Shown here piece by piece: positions 5,132 through 10,241 of a stretch of DNA of 10,241 nt. The notes under the pieces are model-generated. The model saw only the letters and a list, made by a program, of their open reading frames with translations, was not told where the DNA came from and ran no database searches. Location of the stretch: positions 1-10,241 of the forward strand of contig MHFU01000071.1 of the NCBI GenBank assembly GCA_001804345.1, given 5' to 3'. Source of the DNA: Omnitrophica bacterium RIFOXYB12_FULL_50_7. GTDB lineage: Bacteria > Omnitrophota > Omnitrophia > Omnitrophales > Aquincolibacteriaceae. The translations under genes were made by a program, and so were the position numbers. Numbering within the stretch: position 1 is the first letter of the stretch; each line of letters opens with the position of its first letter.

Positions 5132-5415
5132 CATTTTATTCGTTGCCAAAAAACCGCAATGCCGTCCTTAAGCTTTTTGGCAACTGCTTTTCCGTCCGCG
5201 ATCCGCACACCACAAACTCGTCCTGAGATCATTGGCATTGAAAGGATCGGCCGCGGGTCCTTTTTGTTGGCTTGTTTCAGGACCAACGGCCTAACCGGCC
5301 GGAACATATAGCATGAATAAACGCCAAGCGCGGGTTGTCCACATTCGTACCTGGGCTGGATTTTATCCTCCAGATACCTTGCCCGATGCTCACACCGGAA
5401 ACATAACCCTTTCAC
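5131..5415 (-). CDS. Small cysteine-rich, probable zinc-binding protein of unknown function
   Basis: 94 residues starting with GTG at 5413-5415, chosen because GGAGG lies 5-8 nt before it. Cysteines at 5, 8, 25 and 35 (LCFRCEHRARYLE, then YECGQPALGVYSCYMFRP) have the spacing of a compact zinc-ribbon-like site; a fifth is at 68. The motif RPVRPLVLK is followed by a conserved-looking DPRP and a short beta-rich C-terminal half. I have an impression of having seen relatives as small conserved hypothetical proteins but cannot name a family. No membrane segment or signal peptide is visible. It sits alone, with a symmetrical operator about 85 bp upstream that shares a 9-mer with the Phd/RelE operator. 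It could be a regulator, a small RNA- or DNA-binding protein, or part of an unrecognised defence module. Confidence 0.7.
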   Translation of the reverse strand: MKGLCFRCEHRARYLEDKIQPRYECGQPALGVYSCYMFRPVRPLVLKQANKKDPRPILSMPMISGRVCGVRIADGKAVAKKLKDGIAVFWQRIK

Positions 5416-5487
5416 GATCCACCTCCAGTTCCGTCATTGTCGTTTCTTGTCTTTCGCCACCCGCCCAAGTGAAGAAGATAAGAAAGT

Positions 5488-5529
5488 GTAGTCATAAGTT
5501 ACTACAATTGTAGTAGAAACATACTACAT
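5488..5529 (-). promoter_or_regulatory. Operator-like cluster upstream of the cysteine-rich gene
   Basis: TACTACAATTGTAGTA (5500-5515) is a perfect 16-bp palindrome. Half-sites GTAG (5488-5491) and TACTACAT (5522-5529) lie on either side. A convincing -35/-10 pair is not seen; TTCTAC and TATGAC at 16-nt spacing is a weak possibility. The central TGTAGTAAC (minus strand) is shared with the Phd/RelE operator. Confidence 0.55.
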
Positions 5530-5607
5530 GCCTATCGGTTTTTCCAAAGCATTTTTCGCCGCATAGGCATTCCCCGCCTCGTCAAAGGGCTTCGTTTTGA
5601 AATTTTC
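5524..5607 (-). pseudogene. Possible short coding remnant
   Basis: A 27-codon minus-strand stretch reads ENFKTKPFDEAGNAYAAKNA then LEKPIGM and TAG. It looks like protein rather than random sequence, lies directly downstream of the tandem palindromes at 5624-5664, and has no start codon (a TGA precedes it). It could be the tail of a lost antitoxin or other small gene. I do not recognise the family. Confidence 0.2.
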
Positions 5608-5623
5608 TCAACCAAATATCCTC

Positions 5624-5664
5624 TGCGGTATTTTATACCTCATTTGCGGTATATTATGCCGCAA
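5624..5664. promoter_or_regulatory. Tandem palindromic operator without an intact gene
   Basis: TGCGGTATTTTATACC (5624-5639) and TGCGGTATATTATGCC (5645-5660) are two related sites whose starts are 21 bp apart, two helical turns. The second extends to a 21-bp near-palindrome (5644-5664) with one mismatched pair. The arrangement is typical of a toxin-antitoxin operator, but no intact gene follows on either strand. Confidence 0.5.
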
Positions 5665-5856
5665 CGTCTTTCGTTATCAATTTACTTGTGTCTCCTGTCT
5701 CTGTTTTCGCGAGCCACCCTCCCGACCCCCAGGTCAGCAAAGCACTCTTTGCAATTAATGTCTTGTTTTCGATTGTTTCGATAGAAATCAAACTGTAGAA
5801 AAGTCGGTCCCTGTTTAGAGCCTGTCTACCCGCGGGACGGCCGTACTCCCTCGCTG
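5665..5856. other. Spacer without a recognisable gene
   Basis: Between the tandem operator and heptamer array 2 I see no convincing coding sequence, RNA gene or promoter. The only structure is CCTGTCTACCCGCGGGACGG (5821-5840), a partial palindrome related to the one bordering array 1. Confidence 0.5.
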
Positions 5857-5938
5857 GTCTTCGGTCTTCAGTCTTTGCCCATTGTCTGTGGTCTGTCGTC
5901 TATGGTCTATGGTCCGTGGTCTGTAGTCCGTTGTAGGT
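5857..5938. repeat. Degenerate heptamer array 2
   Basis: About eleven 7-bp units of the same family as array 1 (GTCTGTG, GTCTATG, GTCCGTG). The array ends 3 bp before the stop codon of the AbiEi gene and has the same orientation as the other three arrays. Confidence 0.75.
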
Positions 5939-5940
5939 TC

Positions 5941-6576
5941 TTATGACTCTTCTGAATTTCTTAAAGCCTCGAGTTTTTTTCGGACATAAAGGCGGATCTT
6001 TTCCTCTGGAATGCGCCCAACCCACGCGGCCGTTTTTTTGAAGCTGAATGTCGAAGGGAAATGAAGTTCTGGAAAATATCCAAATTGCTTTTTCCTGCGG
6101 CTTGACAGATACAGGCTGTCGACCAGGGCTTTTTCAGGTTCCGCAATGAGAAAACCACCCTCCTTTCTATACCAATCAAACCCGCCAAATAATGATGGAG
6201 AAATCTGGTGAACAGAAAACACACCCGCACTTGTACGCACGGTCCTTGTATGCCCCAGCGATGCCAGGGTGGTCACCTGCGGAATTTGTTCAACGATACC
6301 GTGCAGATGAAGTGCGCTGATGAAAGAAACGTAAACGCGTTGGTGCGGAAAAAGATGCGGAATAATCGTAAACGGCGAAAGCACCCGGCCCGCCGCCTCC
6401 GCCCATACACCCCGACAAACTTTGAAAAGAAGTCCCTGACGCACCAAACGGTTCAGGCACTGAACAATCGTCGACGCGGTCCTTCCCGACACCGCCGACA
6501 GCTCCCGTGTCGTAAAAGCGGGTTGTCCCAGCTTCTTGATAAAAACCATCACGTTCCTGGGATCATGCGTTCGCAT
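5941..6576 (-). CDS. AbiEi-family antitoxin, second gene of its module
   Basis: 211 residues. An N-terminal winged helix-turn-helix spans about 20-60 (FTTRELSAVSGRTASTIVQC, LNRLVRQGLLFKVCRGVWAE). The AbiEi core follows, with FISALHLHGIVEQIPQVTTL (about 84-103) and the characteristic IAEPEKALVDSLYL (about 143-156). In the AbiE system this protein neutralises the AbiEii nucleotidyltransferase and represses its own operon. Here it lies downstream of the toxin gene and overlaps its end by 14 bp, the reverse of the canonical order. GGAGG stands 9 nt before the ATG. Expression would depend on the toxin promoter. Length is normal for the short AbiEi group and no break is seen. Array 2 follows directly after the stop. 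Confidence 0.85.
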   Translation of the reverse strand: MRTHDPRNVMVFIKKLGQPAFTTRELSAVSGRTASTIVQCLNRLVRQGLLFKVCRGVWAEAAGRVLSPFTIIPHLFPHQRVYVSFISALHLHGIVEQIPQVTTLASLGHTRTVRTSAGVFSVHQISPSLFGGFDWYRKEGGFLIAEPEKALVDSLYLSSRRKKQFGYFPELHFPSTFSFKKTAAWVGRIPEEKIRLYVRKKLEALRNSEES

Positions 6577-7348
6577 TTTGAAATTCCTCCAGGAAATGCG
6601 CCGTTTTCAGCTTGATCTCATCCCAGACCGCCGCGGTTGCATAGGCTTTCTGATCTTCCGGTTCCAGATAGGCAACCACCGTGTCCCGGAATTGGGGAAA
6701 CTCCACCAGAAAAATATTATCATGAGCCGTTTTAAGAATATCCTTGCCGATCTTTAGCGATGAAGGGGGTCCGTCAAACTGAGAGCTGAGGACGAAAAGG
6801 TCAAAGATGTCGCGCGCCTGCAGGACAGATCTCTGTGCCAAAGCCTGAATTTTTTGTTGGATGGCTGATGCAACATCGTAATGAGAAACAAACAAGGGTG
6901 CCATTTTATAAGAGCGAAGGATCTCGGGCGGCACAGCATCAACGATCATCTTCCCCTTAACTCCGCGCCGGGAAAATTCTATCTTTGTAAAAAGATCCTC
7001 TCCGGCCGCCGTCAGAAGATGAACTTTGAACCGTTGGGTAGTTCCGGTCTGTTTGGCCTTTAAAAGGTCCGGAGGGACAACCTTGACGACCCCGAAAGAT
7101 CGCATGTTATTCAGGAACCCGCGGGATAAAAGGATCTCCATGACGATTTTTTTGAGTCTCTCCACGCCCTCCCCATGAACATCGATATCCATATCCTCTG
7201 AATAGCGTATGCTCTTGAAGAAAAACCTCAGGTTGACGCCGCCTTTAAGGGCATAGCGCTTCGCCTCGACTTTCCTGGAAAACCATCGAAGAAACTCCAG
7301 GTGAAAGACCTCACGCATCTGAAGCGGTGAATCGATTTTGCTCTCCAT
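6563..7348 (-). CDS. AbiEii-type nucleotidyltransferase toxin, first gene of its module
   Basis: 261 residues of the AbiEii/AbiGii nucleotidyltransferase family (PF08843). The catalytic signature is present: ALKGGVNLRFFF (33-44) carries the GG motif, and YSEDMDIDV (49-57) the metal-binding acidic pair of the polymerase-beta fold. Farther on, K166 and R173 (QKIQALAQR) and ARDIFDL (178-184) form the second conserved block, thought to hold the nucleotide. The family's studied members inhibit growth by adding nucleotides to tRNA; whether this one does so is inferred. The gene starts 7 nt after a near-perfect promoter and no Shine-Dalgarno site precedes the ATG, so translation may be leaderless. 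The next in-frame ATG (codon 11) has no ribosome site either. The downstream gene is its antitoxin. Confidence 0.87.
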   Translation of the reverse strand: MESKIDSPLQMREVFHLEFLRWFSRKVEAKRYALKGGVNLRFFFKSIRYSEDMDIDVHGEGVERLKKIVMEILLSRGFLNNMRSFGVVKVVPPDLLKAKQTGTTQRFKVHLLTAAGEDLFTKIEFSRRGVKGKMIVDAVPPEILRSYKMAPLFVSHYDVASAIQQKIQALAQRSVLQARDIFDLFVLSSQFDGPPSSLKIGKDILKTAHDNIFLVEFPQFRDTVVAYLEPEDQKAYATAAVWDEIKLKTAHFLEEFQNANA

Positions 7349-7355
7349 ATTATGT

Positions 7356-7384
7356 ATTATAGTTTACTTTAAGATAAATTGCAA
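7356..7384 (-). promoter_or_regulatory. Strong promoter of the toxin-first AbiE operon, placing the start at the ATG
   Basis: TTGCAA (7379-7384), 17 nt, then consensus TATAAT (7356-7361). Only 7 nt (ACATAAT) separate the -10 from the ATG at 7346-7348, so the expected first transcribed base is at or next to the start codon. AATTGCAATT (7378-7387) is a palindrome over the -35 and could be an operator. Confidence 0.68.
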
Positions 7385-7425
7385 TTCATAACCGAATTTC
7401 ATCGAGTACGTTCCCTGCCCCTGCC

Positions 7426-7510
7426 TATGGTTTACGGTCTGTGGTCCGTGGTCTACGGTCTATGCCCCAGTTGGCGGTAGTCAGTGGTCGTTAGTCCATG
7501 GTCTATAGTC
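7426..7510. repeat. Degenerate heptamer array 3
   Basis: About ten 7-bp units (TTTACGG, TCTGTGG, TCCGTGG and relatives) interrupted near 7465 by a non-conforming GCCCCAGTTGG segment. It begins about 40 bp upstream of the AbiEii -35 and is preceded by CCTGCCTA (7420-7427), as array 1 is. Confidence 0.75.
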
Positions 7511-7543
7511 TTAAATTCATATAGGGTCGCAGTATTGTACCGC

Positions 7544-7572
7544 GTACCGTTAAAATTTAAGAAACACGGTAC
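7544..7572. other. Inverted repeat downstream of the Fic gene
   Basis: GTACCG (7544-7549) and CGGTAC (7567-7572) form a 6-bp stem around 17 nt, 20 bp after the Fic stop codon. No T-run follows on the gene strand, so a terminator role is uncertain. Confidence 0.3.
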
Positions 7573-7591
7573 TAACAATTCATCACTGACA

Positions 7592-8740
7592 TCAGGGAGT
7601 AAGCTTGGCGGGCTCTTCAAGAATGGACAAAAGTGACTTCGCACAATAGACGCGGTCACGTTTACCACCGCTGACCTTTTCCACGATGGATAGTTTTTCG
7701 AGCTTTTCCACCGCGCGCTGTATGGTTGTAAAAGCCACACCGAGCTTTTTCGCACCCTGATTGATCGTGAGAAATGGATTGACGGCAAACATATCGACCA
7801 GTGCGAGGGGCGTCTTGGACGCGGAGCCCGCCACTTCTTTGCGCCATTCTGAAAGTTTGCGATTGATCCGCCCCGCCCGGCCGAGAGCATCTTCCGATTG
7901 CCGTGCAACGCCATTAAGAAAATAAGCAAGCCATGCTTCCCACTCTCCGTGCAAACTTACTCCGGACAGGAGATCGTAATAATCGCGCCTTGTCGCTTCA
8001 AAAAAAGCGCTCAGATAGAGAAGCGGCGCTGGAAGAATGCCCCGCTCCACAAGAAACAAGGTGATCAGCAACCGCCCCACGCGCCCGTTCCCGTCCAGAA
8101 ACGGATGGATGGCTTCAAATTGATAATGGAAAAGAGCAATCTGAACAAGAGGCGGCAAAGAGCGGTCGTGCAGGAATTTTTCAACCGCGCCAAGGCATGC
8201 CATAAGATCGGAAGGCGGAGGCGGCACATAGGAAGCATTGATAAGAGTACATCCCGGACGTCCGATCCAATTTTGCGAACGCCGAAATTCTCCCGGCGTG
8301 GCATGTCCCCCGCGTACGCCGGTCATAAGATGTTTGTGTAATTCCAGGATCAGGCGGAGGGATAAGGGAAGGGTCTTCAAACGTTTGATCCCATACTCGA
8401 GAGCAACAACATAATTCGCGACTTCACGAAGATCGTCAGGACTGCGTTCAATGGACGCTCCGGCTTCCGCGGCCAAAAGCTCGCCTAATGTGGCTTGTGT
8501 CCCCTCGATGCGGCTTGAGAGGACCGCCTCTCGCCTTACGAAAGGGCGGATCAGAAGATGGAGGTTGGGCAGACCGCCTCCTTCCCCGGCAAGTTGTCCG
8601 AGGGTGCGATCGGCGTCCGAAAGAGCGCGAACCAGCCCGGAGCTCCAAGAGATCTTAGGAGGCAGTGGATCGGGAATAAAAGCAGTGTAATTTTCAGGAC
8701 AACGAACCTTGCGCCCCGGAATCCTGGCCGACTGGGTCAT
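7592..8740 (-). CDS. Fic-family protein with intramolecular inhibitory helix and C-terminal winged helix
   Basis: 382 residues from the ATG at 8738-8740, which has GGAGG 4 nt upstream; the upstream in-frame ATG at 8779 lacks a ribosome site. An N-terminal domain is followed by the inhibitory motif SSRIEG (75-80), which fits (S/T)xxxE(G/N) and whose glutamate blocks ATP gamma-phosphate placement in autoinhibited (class II) Fic enzymes. The catalytic loop is HPFLDGNGRVGR (212-223), complete, with the catalytic histidine at 212. Residues about 308-382 form a winged helix (LTINQGAKKLGVAFTTIQRA, VEKLEKLSIVEKV), common in chromosomal Fic proteins that may regulate their own gene. The likely reaction is AMP transfer from ATP to a protein hydroxyl; the target is unknown. 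No separate antitoxin is adjacent, consistent with internal inhibition. Confidence 0.93.
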   Translation of the reverse strand: MTQSARIPGRKVRCPENYTAFIPDPLPPKISWSSGLVRALSDADRTLGQLAGEGGGLPNLHLLIRPFVRREAVLSSRIEGTQATLGELLAAEAGASIERSPDDLREVANYVVALEYGIKRLKTLPLSLRLILELHKHLMTGVRGGHATPGEFRRSQNWIGRPGCTLINASYVPPPPSDLMACLGAVEKFLHDRSLPPLVQIALFHYQFEAIHPFLDGNGRVGRLLITLFLVERGILPAPLLYLSAFFEATRRDYYDLLSGVSLHGEWEAWLAYFLNGVARQSEDALGRAGRINRKLSEWRKEVAGSASKTPLALVDMFAVNPFLTINQGAKKLGVAFTTIQRAVEKLEKLSIVEKVSGGKRDRVYCAKSLLSILEEPAKLTP

Positions 8741-8766
8741 ATACCCTCCGCGGGTGGCATTAAGAG

Positions 8767-8787
8767 CGAGATGGATCATTGATCTCG
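8767..8787 (-). promoter_or_regulatory. Inverted repeat in the Fic leader
   Basis: CGAGAT (8767-8772) and ATCTCG (8782-8787) form a 6-bp inverted repeat around 9 nt, between promoter and start codon. It could be an operator for the protein's own winged helix or a leader hairpin. Confidence 0.4.
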
Positions 8788-8839
8788 ATCCAGGCGTTTG
8801 TCTTCTACGGCGAAAATAACGCGCCTCACTATTATCGAA

Positions 8840-8868
8840 AGTCTACAGAAGTGAAAATAAGAAGTCAA
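8840..8868 (-). promoter_or_regulatory. Probable Fic promoter
   Basis: TTGACT (8863-8868), 17 nt, TAGACT (8840-8845) on the minus strand, about 100 nt upstream of the chosen start codon. The -35 is good and the -10 moderate. Confidence 0.5.
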
Positions 8869-8917
8869 GTGGTTCTTGGATGGCTATTAGTCCCGGCAGG
8901 GGCCAGCGCAAGCCTGC

Positions 8918-9191
8918 AGTCGTTACCGTTCCCCGAGTTCTTCAGTCTTTAGTCTACCGTCTCTGGTCCGTGGTCGTTCCCCGTTACCCGTGCCCCGTTC
9001 CCCGAGTTCTAGTCTTTGGTCTTTAGTCCGTGGTCGTTCCCCGTTACCCGTACCCCGTTCCCCGCGCTCTTCAGTCTTTGGTCCGTAACGTTAGCGTTCC
9101 CCGTTACCCGCACCCCGTTCCCCGCGCTCTTCAGTCTTTAGTCCGTAGACGTTCCCCGTTCCCCTAGGTTTACAGTCCGTTGTCCGTCGTC
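8918..9191. repeat. Heptamer array 4 with an embedded 60-bp higher-order repeat
   Basis: Heptamer units like those of arrays 1-3 alternate with CGTTCCCCGTTACCCG-type segments. From about 8967 to 9130 the whole pattern repeats at exactly 60 bp: GTTCCCCGTTACCCG falls at 8975-8990, 9035-9050 and 9095-9110. A truncated fourth copy lies at about 9141-9170. The array starts about 50 bp upstream of the Fic -35 and ends next to the repeat at 9196. Confidence 0.8.
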
Positions 9192-9195
9192 CCAT

Positions 9196-9259
9196 CAACT
9201 TACAAATGTCCGCCACAGGGGACGGATCCGCCTTTTTTATGGCGGAAAGCCTTGACCCC
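9196..9259 (+). repeat. RAYT terminal repeat carrying a nested hairpin cassette
   Basis: The flanks CAACTTACAAATG and AAGCCTTGACCCC are those of the 26-bp repeat, but a 38-bp GC-rich cassette lies between them. The cassette holds GTCCGCCACAGGGGAC and a TCCGCC..GGCGGA stem, a shortened relative of the cassette in the left end of the complete element (867-960). It lies 8 bp after the end of the AbiEii gene on the left. Confidence 0.75.
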
Positions 9260-9267
9260 CTTACCTT

Positions 9268-10185
9268 TTATTTAGAGTTTTCCCACGGGCCGGGCGATTT
9301 CCAGCTGCATTTAAAGTCTTTTCCCGACGCAATCGCATCCAAGACGGGCTGAAGAAAATTTTCTATTGCAACGGCCGCCTCCCGTAATTTCGCCGGCTCG
9401 CGAAGCTCATTCTTTTCCAGAAAGGCAATCCAGATCCGGTTTCTATCGGATCCTTCGCTGTAAATCTCCGAGGCAAAGAAAGGCAGCGCCTTGGGTAATC
9501 CCGTATTCCGGTTTTTAAACGTCCGGGCGATCGCACCAGACAAGCGCCTACCGTCAAAAACAAACTGTCGAATAAGGAGCCAGACATCATAAAAATCCTT
9601 CATCCTGCTGTTAAGTGCTCCCAATTTGATCATGGCTTCAAATTTTTCGGCAACGACAGTCTCAAATGCGTATCCCCGAAGATGCGGTTTCGGAAAATCG
9701 AGGATCACAGGATAATCAATCGCTTCGGGCTTCGGCGCGCCCGCGTCCCCAAAGCCGATATCGATTTGCATGGGAATGCGCGCGGTCCCGAGATGTCCCA
9801 TGAATTTGATCCGGACGCCTTCATAATCCGCATTTTCCTTGATTTTTTCACCTTTTACGGACCCCGGGGCAAACTCCACCCCATCGGAGACGACCCCCGC
9901 ATTGCAAACTTCACGGATGACCGCTTCCATTTTAGAGATCGCGTTATCGGCATAAGCCAGAAAATCAATATCCACCGTTGTTCTTCTGGGCTGAACGTCC
10001 CACACCGTGAACAGCAAAGCACCCTTCAAAATGAATCGGTGGCGATGCTCGGACTTGGAAAGCCTGTAAAGAAATCTTTCCATACCATAATATTGAAGCA
10101 CTTCAGCAAAAGGCCGCTTCGTATCGCGAACGATATTCTGAAGCCGCCCGCGCACGGACGCTGCGATATTTTTGATGTTTTTCAC
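9268..10185 (-). CDS. AbiEii-type nucleotidyltransferase toxin (canonical gene order)
   Basis: 305 residues of the AbiEii/AbiGii family (PF08843), only distantly similar to the paralogue at 6563-7348. The nucleotidyltransferase signature is LKGALLF (53-59) followed by RRTTVDIDFL (67-76), with D72 and D74 as the metal-binding pair. The second block is VVAEKFEAMI (177-186) and RMKDFYDVWLL (194-204), matching the K..A and R..D.YD positions of the family. Translation starts at GTG (10183-10185), overlapping the stop of the upstream gene as GTGA, so the two are coupled. The antitoxin-first order and coupling are those of the classical AbiE pair. The C-terminus (about 285-305) is basic and proline-rich and not part of the core. 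No truncation is seen. Confidence 0.9.
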   Translation of the reverse strand: MKNIKNIAASVRGRLQNIVRDTKRPFAEVLQYYGMERFLYRLSKSEHRHRFILKGALLFTVWDVQPRRTTVDIDFLAYADNAISKMEAVIREVCNAGVVSDGVEFAPGSVKGEKIKENADYEGVRIKFMGHLGTARIPMQIDIGFGDAGAPKPEAIDYPVILDFPKPHLRGYAFETVVAEKFEAMIKLGALNSRMKDFYDVWLLIRQFVFDGRRLSGAIARTFKNRNTGLPKALPFFASEIYSEGSDRNRIWIAFLEKNELREPAKLREAAVAIENFLQPVLDAIASGKDFKCSWKSPGPWENSK

Positions 10186-10241
10186 AGAAGGGCCTCAAGG
10201 TAAGGCTTCATCACTTTGTCCACCCGACAAATTTTCGCATA
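10182..10241 (-). CDS. Probable AbiEi antitoxin, 3' end only
   Basis: The window cuts the gene; only the last 19 codons are present, reading YAKICRVDKVMKPYLEALL before TGA. An ICRVxKVMxPYLEAL tail is what I recall of the C-terminus of AbiEi-type antitoxins, and the position directly before an AbiEii gene with a 4-bp overlap supports it. The start, the winged helix and the promoter lie beyond the right edge. Confidence 0.6.
   Translation of the reverse strand, partial: YAKICRVDKVMKPYLEALL

Noticed and set aside
7453..7929. 158-codon minus-strand frame ending in heptamer array 3
   Set aside because: It overlaps the Fic 3' end in another frame and its C-terminus is array-encoded; there is no ribosome site or family pattern.
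8918..9191. CRISPR array
   Set aside because: The 60-bp period comes from a tandem higher-order repeat; the variable parts are heptamer units rather than unique spacers, and no cas gene is present.
9682..10203. 173-codon plus-strand open frame
   Set aside because: It is antisense to the AbiEii gene and has no recognisable features.

Overview
The window is a bacterial chromosomal accessory segment of roughly even base composition. It looks like a toxin-antitoxin and defence island interspersed with dispersed repeats. Every protein gene I can support lies on the minus strand, so the window is read from right to left. The mix of AbiE, Fic, Phd/RelE and AbrB modules, a REP-associated tyrosine transposase, an archaeal-type AAA ATPase and degenerate heptamer arrays reading GTC..GTC resembles candidate-phylum genomes such as Omnitrophota. 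That placement is memory-based inference; no ribosomal or other phylogenetic marker is present.

Right to left: the 3' end of a probable AbiEi antitoxin (10182-10241) overlaps an AbiEii nucleotidyltransferase toxin (9268-10185). Then come a hairpin-bearing copy of the REP-like repeat, a heptamer array with a 60-bp higher-order repeat, a Fic protein with an autoinhibitory motif and a C-terminal winged helix (7592-8740), a second array, and a second AbiE module (5941-7348). This second module has the toxin first and a promoter that suggests a leaderless mRNA. Next are a third array, a tandem operator with no intact gene behind it, a small cysteine-rich protein (5131-5415) with a palindromic operator, a 126-bp non-autonomous derivative of the transposase element (4826-4951), an intact Phd/RelE module (3989-4575), a frameshifted ribbon-helix-helix antitoxin (3639-3915), a remnant of a probable sugar transferase 3' end running into a fourth array, and an AAA ATPase (2023-3150) with a strong promoter and operator. 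The left end holds the REP-associated transposase inside its element (867-1987) and an AbrB-type antitoxin whose RelE-like toxin is interrupted by an 87-bp palindromic insert (121-746).

Three things tie the window together. First, six addiction or defence modules at different stages of decay sit next to one another, and five genes have recognisable promoters, most with a palindrome at or near the start site. Second, one transposase family has dispersed at least five repeat loci here: the complete element, a deletion derivative, two solo ends, and a palindromic cassette nested in some ends. Third, heptamer arrays sit in the spacers between modules, three of them starting about 40-55 bp upstream of a -35 element. 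The transposase reading frame runs through its own terminal repeat and ends in flanking DNA, and two palindromic inserts have lengths divisible by three.
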